The translations under genes and the position numbers were made by a program. Under the pieces are notes generated by a model. That model worked only from the letters and a program-made list of their open reading frames with translations, had not been told where the DNA came from and searched no databases. DNA of 16,913 nucleotides, taken from contig MU646524.1 of the NCBI GenBank assembly GCA_026770585.1, positions 168,162-185,074 on the forward strand, in the 5' to 3' direction. The DNA is from Baffinella frigidus (taxonomy: Eukaryota > Cryptophyceae > Cryptomonadales > Baffinellaceae). Below are positions 14,901 to 16,913 of this stretch, one piece after another (within the stretch, counting starts at the first letter, position 1; each line of letters starts with the position of its first letter).

Positions 14901-16913
14901 CCGCATGCTCCGCGCGGAGCCCATCCTCCCGCGCAACATGCTTGCTCTGGTGGCTTTCCATCTCGCCGCGCAGAGCATCCAAGTGCTCGTCCCGCTCCGC
15001 CTCCCTCCGCTCCTCCTCGCGCTCGCTCCGACAGTTCTCAACCGCAGCGACCCACTGGTCAAACCCACGCGCCATATCCCCATGGCTCATCCGCGCCACA
15101 ACCCGCGTCCCAACCTCCAACCGATGCCGCGCCTCCCGCTCCTTCACCACCCCCACCAACCACCCGTCGAAAAAGCGCGTCAGCTCCGCGTGCGCCATCC
15201 GCCCAACAACACGCCCGACCACCTCCAAGCGCCGCTGCCGAGCGCGCTCCCCCTCCTCCCGGACCAACTCAGCGTGCGCTTGTTCGAGCGCGAGTGACCG
15301 CTCCTGGTTTGGGGTTTGGGGTTTGGGGTTTGGGGTTTGGGGTTTGGGGTTTGGGGTTTGGGTGTGGGGTGTGGGGTGTGGGGTGTGGGGTGTGGGGTGT
15401 GGGGTGTGGGGTGTGGGGTGTGGGGTGTGGGGTGTAGGGTGTGGGGTGTGGGGTGTGGGGTGTGGGGTGTGGGGTGTGGGGTGTGGGGTGTGGGGTGTGG
15501 GGTGTGGGGTGTGGGGTGTGGGGTGTGGGGTGTGGGGTGTAGGGTGAAGGGTGTAGGGTGTAGGGTGGGTGGGAAACAGCGGGGCATGGCATGTGGGGTG
15601 CAGACCTGCACCTCCACGGACCGCCCGCGCTCCAACGCAACCGCCTCATGCAGATCCGCCGTGCTGTTCTGCACCACCGACAAGCTATGCGCCAGCTGCT
15701 GGGCCTCCTCCGCCTTCTCCTCCAGCTGTGCCCGCAGCGCCCCCGCTTCCGCCGCGGTTTCTGACTGATGGGAGGAGATCTGCCCGCGGATCGCGTCGAG
15801 GCTCGAAGTGTACTCGGCCTCTTTCGCTGCCTGCTCCTGATCGCTCGCCTCCTTCGCGACCTGAGGTTTAGGGTTTGAGGTTTGGGGTATGGGTTATGGG
15901 TTTAGGGGTCAGTGTTTAGGGTTTGGGGTTTATGGTTTAGGTTTTGGGGTTGAGGGTTCAGGTTTTGGGGTTTGGGGTTTAGGGTTTAGGGTTTAGGGTT
16001 TAGGGTGTAGGGTTTAGGGTGTAGGGTTTAGGGTTTAGGGTTAGGGGTTTCGGGTGTAGGGTTTGGGGTTGAGGGTTGACCCACGCCGCCCACTGGTTGA
16101 AGGAATGGGACATGTCTTGGTGCTGCATCTTGAGGACCACGCGCATGCCCACCTGGGTTAGGGTTTGGGTTTTGGGGTTTGAAGTTTTGGGGTTTCAGAT
16201 TTAGGGTTTGGGGTTTGGGCTTCAGGGCTCAGGGCTTAGGGTTCAGAACCTCAAGCCGGTGGCGCTTCTCCTCCCGGTCCTGCTTCTCGTCATCCACCAC
16301 CTGGTTTCGGTTTTATGGGTTATGGTTTATGGTTTATGGTTTATGGTTTATGGTTTATGGTTTATGGTTTATGGTTTATGGTTTATGGTTTATGGTGTGT
16401 GGTTTATGGTTTATGGTTTATGGTTTATGGTTTGGGGTTTAGGGTTTAGGGTTTAGAGTTGAGGGTTCAGAGTTCAGGGCTTCGGGTTTCGGGTTTCGGG
16501 TTTCGGGTTCAGGATGTAGAGTTTCAAGGTTGAGGGTTCAGGATTCAGAGTTTAGGGTCCAGGGTTCTACCTCCACCCACTTATCAAAACACAAGCTCAT
16601 CTCCGCGTGCGTCATCCGCCCCACAACCCGCATCGCAACCTCCAACCGCCGCGCGTGCTCCGCTTGCCACCCTACAGCACCCAGAAACATGTCGAATGCG
16701 CGTACCTGGTTTGGGGTTTGGGGTTTGTTGTTTGGGGTTGGGGGTTTGTGGTCTGTTTTTTTTGGTTTGGGTTTGGGGTGTGGGGTGTGGGATGTGTGTA
16801 GGGTGTGGGGTGTGCCGCCCTACAGCGCCCAGAAACATGTCCAACGCGCGCACCTGGTTTGAACTTCACGTTTTTTTTTTTGGTTTTTGGTGTTGGGCGG
16901 GTGGGGTGTGGGG
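7453..16913 (-). CDS. Giant multi-exon coiled-coil gene with simple-repeat introns (gene span)
   Basis: This is a gene model built by joining exons listed separately below; its 5' end is beyond 16913. Most junctions are AG-GT..CAG with phase 0, and every internal exon with two clear junctions is a multiple of three. Order in the protein: 36-residue F-D-x-W repeats split by introns; a coiled coil; two more repeats; a ~300-residue coiled coil; a Pro/Ser region with WVPE motifs; acidic repeats; a LEERW module present twice; an acidic C-terminus ending at TAG 7453. The F-D-x-W repeats (RLEVxxRVVxRMxHxxM) resemble the style of Sfi1-type centrin-binding helices, so a cytoskeletal or basal-body scaffold is possible, but this is inference. 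Introns are heptamer, CT, CTT or AT arrays. Less certain are the exon h/i junction and whether the gene ends at 9996 or 7453. Confidence 0.65.
7609..8182 (-). repeat. Intron l: TTTGGGG / TTCAGGG / TTCATGG arrays with an exon echo
   Basis: On the plus strand the array runs from TTTAGGG and TTTGGGG variants (7612-7890) through TTCAGGG and TTCATGG (7949-8140) to GGTGTAG (8141-8178). A truncated copy of exon l's 3' part and its donor sits in the middle at about 7900-7945. Sense-strand donor CGG-GTCACC, acceptor ACCAG-GCC. Confidence 0.7.
7900..7945 (-). pseudogene. Truncated exon l copy inside intron l
   Basis: The last ~10 codons of exon l (DEMTEEEMR) with the following donor GTCACCCCTACACCC recur here almost unchanged, preceded by GGGGGGGGAG rather than the normal exon start. 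It could act as an extra 36-base phase-0 exon ([12 protein letters not shown]) if that AG were used, or be a dead duplication product. Confidence 0.6.
8183..8257 (-). CDS. Exon l: LEERW-like module exon
   Basis: Acceptor CTCTGGTGCAG-GAGGAG; donor ATGCGG-GTCACC; 75 bases, phase 0 in and out. It encodes [19 protein letters not shown] then TEEEMR. Together with exon k2 it matches the exon i/j junction region ([16 protein letters not shown]), so the module occurs twice in the protein. Confidence 0.65.
8418..8504. mobile_element. Foldback element, family 3, copy 2
   Basis: TATCCCTCAAGTGGCGAG at the left and CTCGCCACTGAAGGGATA at the right; 87 bases with no coding capacity. Copy 1 is at 6299-6403. 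Confidence 0.75.
8509..8610 (+). repeat. Three tandem 34-base repeats
   Basis: Units start at 8509, 8543 and 8577, each beginning AACAACCAG and exactly 34 bases long with a few substitutions. Single units occur at 5226 (same strand) and 9645-9679 (opposite strand). Confidence 0.85.
8925..8972 (-). CDS. Exon k2: short coiled-coil exon
   Basis: Acceptor CCCCAAACCAG-GTGATG directly after the heptamer array; donor CTGCAG-GTACAG. The 48 bases, phase 0, encode [16 protein letters not shown], a typical coiled-coil segment that continues into exon l. Confidence 0.65.
8973..9299 (-). repeat. Intron k1: TTTGGGG and TTTAGGG heptamer arrays
   Basis: On the plus strand, about seven TTTGGGG units are followed by long TTTAGGG tracts, the plant-type telomere sequence. 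The array is interrupted at about 9187-9221 by a short unique fragment. Sense-strand donor AAG-GTTCCT, acceptor ACCAG-GTG. Confidence 0.75.
9187..9221 (+). other. Plus-strand fragment resembling the spliced k1/k2 junction
   Basis: GCAATGGAGAACAAGGTC.. and onward on the plus strand reads [11 protein letters not shown]. The minus-strand exons k1 and k2 joined read AEENK-VMREEL. I count 25 identical bases of 33. It lies within the intron that separates those exons, in the opposite orientation. Confidence 0.35.
9300..9335 (-). CDS. Exon k1: 36-base exon
   Basis: Acceptor CCGCAAGCAG-GCGGCG and donor GAACAAG-GTTCCT enclose 12 codons ([12 protein letters not shown]), phase 0. The exon is very short, so support comes mostly from the flanking arrays and from frame continuity with exon k2. 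Confidence 0.5.
9336..9995 (-). other. Probable intron j (or intergenic) with AT microsatellite
   Basis: If the gene continues to 7453, this is intronic. It includes a (TA)n-rich tract at about 9393-9620, one reversed 34-base repeat unit (9645-9679), and unique GC-rich sequence at 9680-9960 with no convincing reading frame or domain on either strand. It also includes a GAA/CTT tract from about 9975. Confidence 0.45.
9393..9620. repeat. AT-rich dinucleotide microsatellite
   Basis: About 230 bases of mostly alternating TA with short interruptions. It is self-complementary and would extrude or fold readily. The long frames over it (IYIYIY) are artefacts. Confidence 0.95.
9996..10427 (-). CDS. 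Exon j: LEERW module and Pro-rich region, possible terminal exon
   Basis: Acceptor CTCCCCCACAACAG-ACGCTA, phase 0. It encodes [20 protein letters not shown], then an acidic stretch. A Pro/Ser region follows with two SPRLL copies and [11 protein letters not shown], a motif also near the end of exon i. Read to the TAA at 9996, it ends [16 protein letters not shown] plus serines, which looks like a C-terminal membrane anchor but is largely translated from a CTT/TCT microsatellite. Alternatively a donor at TTC-GTGTTG (exon end 10056) keeps phase 0 and leads to exon k1. I cannot decide between these. Confidence 0.6.
   Translation of the reverse strand, partial: TLQQELRRLEERWADSNTDEDPDAASREEYRGDDAGSRGSPAGFSSPSSRSEAESPRLLPPPPTVEEAPPPAGFTSTSPCESPRLLQAPPEATRVEELASPEHPARGTTAPAPTPMKATPPAFFVLFFITLLLLLYYSSSSSS
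10428..10693 (-). other. Intron i: CTT-rich intron
   Basis: Consensus donor CTCGAG-GTGAGA and acceptor CCCACAACAG enclose 266 bases. In the sense strand a (CTT)n/(TTC)n tract (plus strand GAA at about 10517-10592) dominates. Phase 0. Confidence 0.7.
10694..11786 (-). CDS. Exon i: acidic repeat region and coiled coil
   Basis: The frame is open from about 11835 to the donor CTCGAG-GTGAGA at 10694. It contains about five tandem acidic units of 12-15 residues ([12 protein letters not shown] type) between roughly 11270 and 11640. It also has two copies of EMLLxETGxEDExAGD..HLGWS (about 11463-11525 and 10950-11040), a Gly/Ala-rich linker, and a TTAPAPTPM motif. It closes with a coiled coil ending [11 protein letters not shown]. 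The 5' boundary is uncertain. With exon h ending in phase 2, AG-C at 11787 or AG-G at 11718 keep the frame. The better-looking acceptor CCCCCCCAG before 11835 would need phase 0. Confidence 0.6.
11787..12099 (-). repeat. Intron h: CT/GA microsatellite
   Basis: The donor AGATGAG-GTGCGC starts an intron dominated by (CT)n in the sense strand (plus strand GAGAGA, about 11899-12075), followed by a C-rich tract. The 3' end is not settled (see exon i). The RERERE and SLSLSL frames over it are artefacts. Confidence 0.65.
12100..13043 (-). CDS. Exon h: Pro/Ser-rich exon with WVPE motifs
   Basis: Acceptor CCCAAAAGCAG-GTCCGC, phase 0; donor ATGAG-GTGCGC, phase 2; about 314 codons. It encodes a mostly disordered region with three WVPE motifs ([24 protein letters not shown]), repeated STPKS and TPL words, and two SPT-x-x-x-FF motifs ([24 protein letters not shown]). 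A related FF motif ([11 protein letters not shown]) is in exon g. These look like short linear docking motifs. No enzyme domain is visible. Confidence 0.65.
13044..13390 (-). repeat. Intron g: GTGTAGT/GTTTAGT heptamers and GT-rich tract
   Basis: Donor GCGCAG-GTGCGG, acceptor AAAAGCAG-GTCCGC. On the plus strand, heptamers GTGTAGT, GTTTAGT and GGTGTAG occupy about 13160-13380, and a GT/TTTG-rich stretch lies nearer 13050. The first 17 bases of the intron resemble the first 17 bases of exon h (13 of 17 identical). Confidence 0.7.
13391..13831 (-). CDS. Exon g: coiled-coil exon
   Basis: Acceptor GACGCTGCGCAG-GAGCAA, donor CATGCGCAG-GTGCGG; 441 bases, phase 0 both sides, 147 codons. It begins [20 protein letters not shown] and continues as Ala/Glu/Arg-rich helix ([31 protein letters not shown]). 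Near the end it has [20 protein letters not shown]. The [13 protein letters not shown] stretch may be a degenerate form of the W-containing helical repeat. Confidence 0.75.
13832..14073 (-). other. Intron f, mostly unique sequence with an exon echo
   Basis: Donor GAACAG-GTTTCC, acceptor GCGCAG-GAG; 242 bases. Only the first ~35 bases (CAAACCCTCAACCGTGAAACCC) have heptamer character. Near the 3' end, at about 13866-13892, CAGTTGATGGTCAAA with flanking GTCAA.GC.GCG repeats the end of exon f (14088-14112). Confidence 0.7.
14074..15303 (-). CDS. Exon f: F-D-x-W repeats and long coiled coil
   Basis: The acceptor CCCCAAACCAG-GAGCGG follows the heptamers directly; donor GCCGAACAG-GTTTCC; 1230 bases, 410 codons, phase 0. 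Residues about 25-95 hold two F-D-x-W helical repeats ([42 protein letters not shown]) at a 36-residue spacing. From about residue 95 it is a continuous Glu/Arg/Ala/Leu coiled coil with the repeated words [15 protein letters not shown] and [13 protein letters not shown]. This is the strongest coding region of the window. Confidence 0.85.
15304..15605 (-). repeat. Intron e: TTTGGGG and GTGTGGG arrays
   Basis: Donor GTGCAG-GTCTGC, acceptor ACCAG-GAG; 302 bases. On the plus strand, about eight TTTGGGG units (15307-15360) are followed by about 26 GTGTGGG-type units (15361-15560). The boundary between the two heptamer variants is sharp. Sense RNA reads (CCCCACA)n then (CCCCAAA)n. Confidence 0.85.
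15606..15860 (-). CDS. Exon e: coiled-coil exon
   Basis: Acceptor CCTCAG-GTCGCG, donor GTGCAG-GTCTGC; 255 bases, 85 codons, phase 0. It encodes [17 protein letters not shown], then a helix rich in Ala, Glu and Gln ([16 protein letters not shown]) ending in [10 protein letters not shown]. It joins exon f smoothly in a coiled-coil register. Confidence 0.8.
15861..16080 (-). repeat. Intron d: TTTAGGG-type heptamer array
   Basis: Donor GCGTGG-GTCAAC, acceptor CCTCAG-GTC; 220 bases made almost entirely of TTTAGGG, TTTGGGG and GGTGTAG units on the plus strand. Confidence 0.8.
16081..16152 (-). CDS. Exon d: one half-repeat exon
   Basis: Acceptor CTAACCCAG-GTGGGC, donor GCGTGG-GTCAAC; 72 bases, 24 codons, phase 0: [18 protein letters not shown] then NQWAAW. 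It matches the C-terminal half of the F-D-x-W repeat seen unsplit in exon f ([24 protein letters not shown]), which strongly supports both boundaries. Confidence 0.8.
16153..16249 (-). repeat. Intron c: short mixed heptamer intron
   Basis: Donor CTTGAG-GTTCTG, acceptor CTAACCCAG-GTG; 97 bases of imperfect TTTGGGG, TTTAGGG and CTCAGGG units on the plus strand. It is the shortest intron defined here. Confidence 0.75.
16250..16300 (-). CDS. Exon c: 51-base repeat-linker exon
   Basis: Acceptor ACCGAAACCAG-GTGGTG, donor CGGCTTGAG-GTTCTG; 17 codons, phase 0: [17 protein letters not shown]. It corresponds to [12 protein letters not shown] in exon f and fits exactly between exons b and d to complete a repeat. 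Confidence 0.8.
16301..16570 (-). repeat. Intron b: TTTATGG heptamer array
   Basis: Donor GTGGAG-GTAGAA, acceptor GAAACCAG-GTG; 270 bases. The plus strand carries about 17 TTTATGG units (16313-16432), then TTTAGGG, TTCAGGG and TTTCGGG variants. Sense RNA reads (CCATAAA)n. Confidence 0.85.
16571..16705 (-). CDS. Exon b: F-D-x-W repeat exon
   Basis: Acceptor CCCCAAACCAG-GTACGC, donor GTGGAG-GTAGAA; 135 bases, 45 codons, phase 0. It begins [20 protein letters not shown], continues with a [17 protein letters not shown] repeat core, and ends FDKWVE. The repeat core is the same as in exons d and f. Confidence 0.8.
16706..16811 (-). repeat. TTTGGGG / GTGTGGG array upstream of exon b
   Basis: On the plus strand, TTTGGGG and TTTG variants run into GGTGTGG units. 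The array lies between exon b and a truncated copy of exon b's start. The region 16857-16913 beyond that copy is again G/T-rich array, so intronic sequence continues out of the window. Confidence 0.75.
16812..16853 (-). pseudogene. Truncated copy of exon b start
   Basis: After CAAACCAG, the first 42 bases of exon b recur with a few changes ([12 protein letters not shown] against [12 protein letters not shown]), then dissolve into array. A GCT-GTAGGG inside could give a 30-base phase-0 exon. More likely it is a by-product of tandem duplication of exon edge plus array. Confidence 0.6.

Noticed and set aside
15306-15567. Plus-strand frame GFGVWG and minus-strand HPTPHTP frames
   Set aside because: Products of the intronic heptamer array; the true minus-strand exons end on both sides at good splice sites.

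Overview
This is a nuclear-type eukaryotic window, most likely from a unicellular alga or related protist. It has GT-AG spliceosomal introns, a GC-rich coding part and interstitial arrays of plant-type telomere-like heptamers (TTTAGGG, TTTGGGG, TTCAGGG). It also has several families of TA-flanked foldback (MITE-like) elements. Nothing looks bacterial: there are no Shine-Dalgarno-led operons. The species cannot be fixed from sequence alone; a cryptophyte or green alga is a guess from general familiarity with such MITE and heptamer arrays.

The left part (about 1-7450) is repeat-dominated. Ten full or half copies of one foldback family (ends TA-CAGGGGTACCTCGCTCAT) lie between 432 and 7422. Two other foldback families occur at about 4979-5121 and at 6299-6403 (with a second copy at 8418-8504). 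Older dispersed repeats supply paralogous empty sites for two of the insertions. One probable gene runs leftwards from 2479 to 1406. Its 5' end plus leader (about 2303-2712) was copied in inverted orientation to about 4391-4783. A possible first exon of a divergent gene starts at 2837. Between these genes lies a minisatellite of palindromes.

The right part (about 7453-16913, minus strand) is best read as one very long multi-exon gene that enters from beyond the right edge. I could define twelve exons, most of them by two precise splice junctions. Every internal exon with two clear junctions (135, 51, 72, 255, 1230, 441, 36, 48 and 75 nt) is a multiple of three and joins in phase 0. The product would be a coiled-coil protein with 36-residue F-D-x-W helical repeats (Sfi1-like in style), then a long coiled coil. 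After these come a proline/serine-rich region with WVPE motifs, an acidic repeat region, and a duplicated LxxELxxLEERW module. It ends in an acidic tail at 7453. One alternative is that it stops at 9996 with a membrane-like tail.

The most striking property is that most introns of this gene are almost wholly tandem heptamer arrays. Each intron has its own variant, and the G-rich strand is always the plus (template) strand, so the transcript reads (CCCTAAA)n, (CCCCAAA)n, (CCATAAA)n or (CCCCACA)n straight into CAG. The remaining introns carry other pyrimidine-rich simple repeats (CT, CTT). Several introns also hold diverged copies of the edge of a neighbouring exon, pointing to intron growth or gain by tandem duplication. 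Most open frames on the plus strand here are shadows or array translations.
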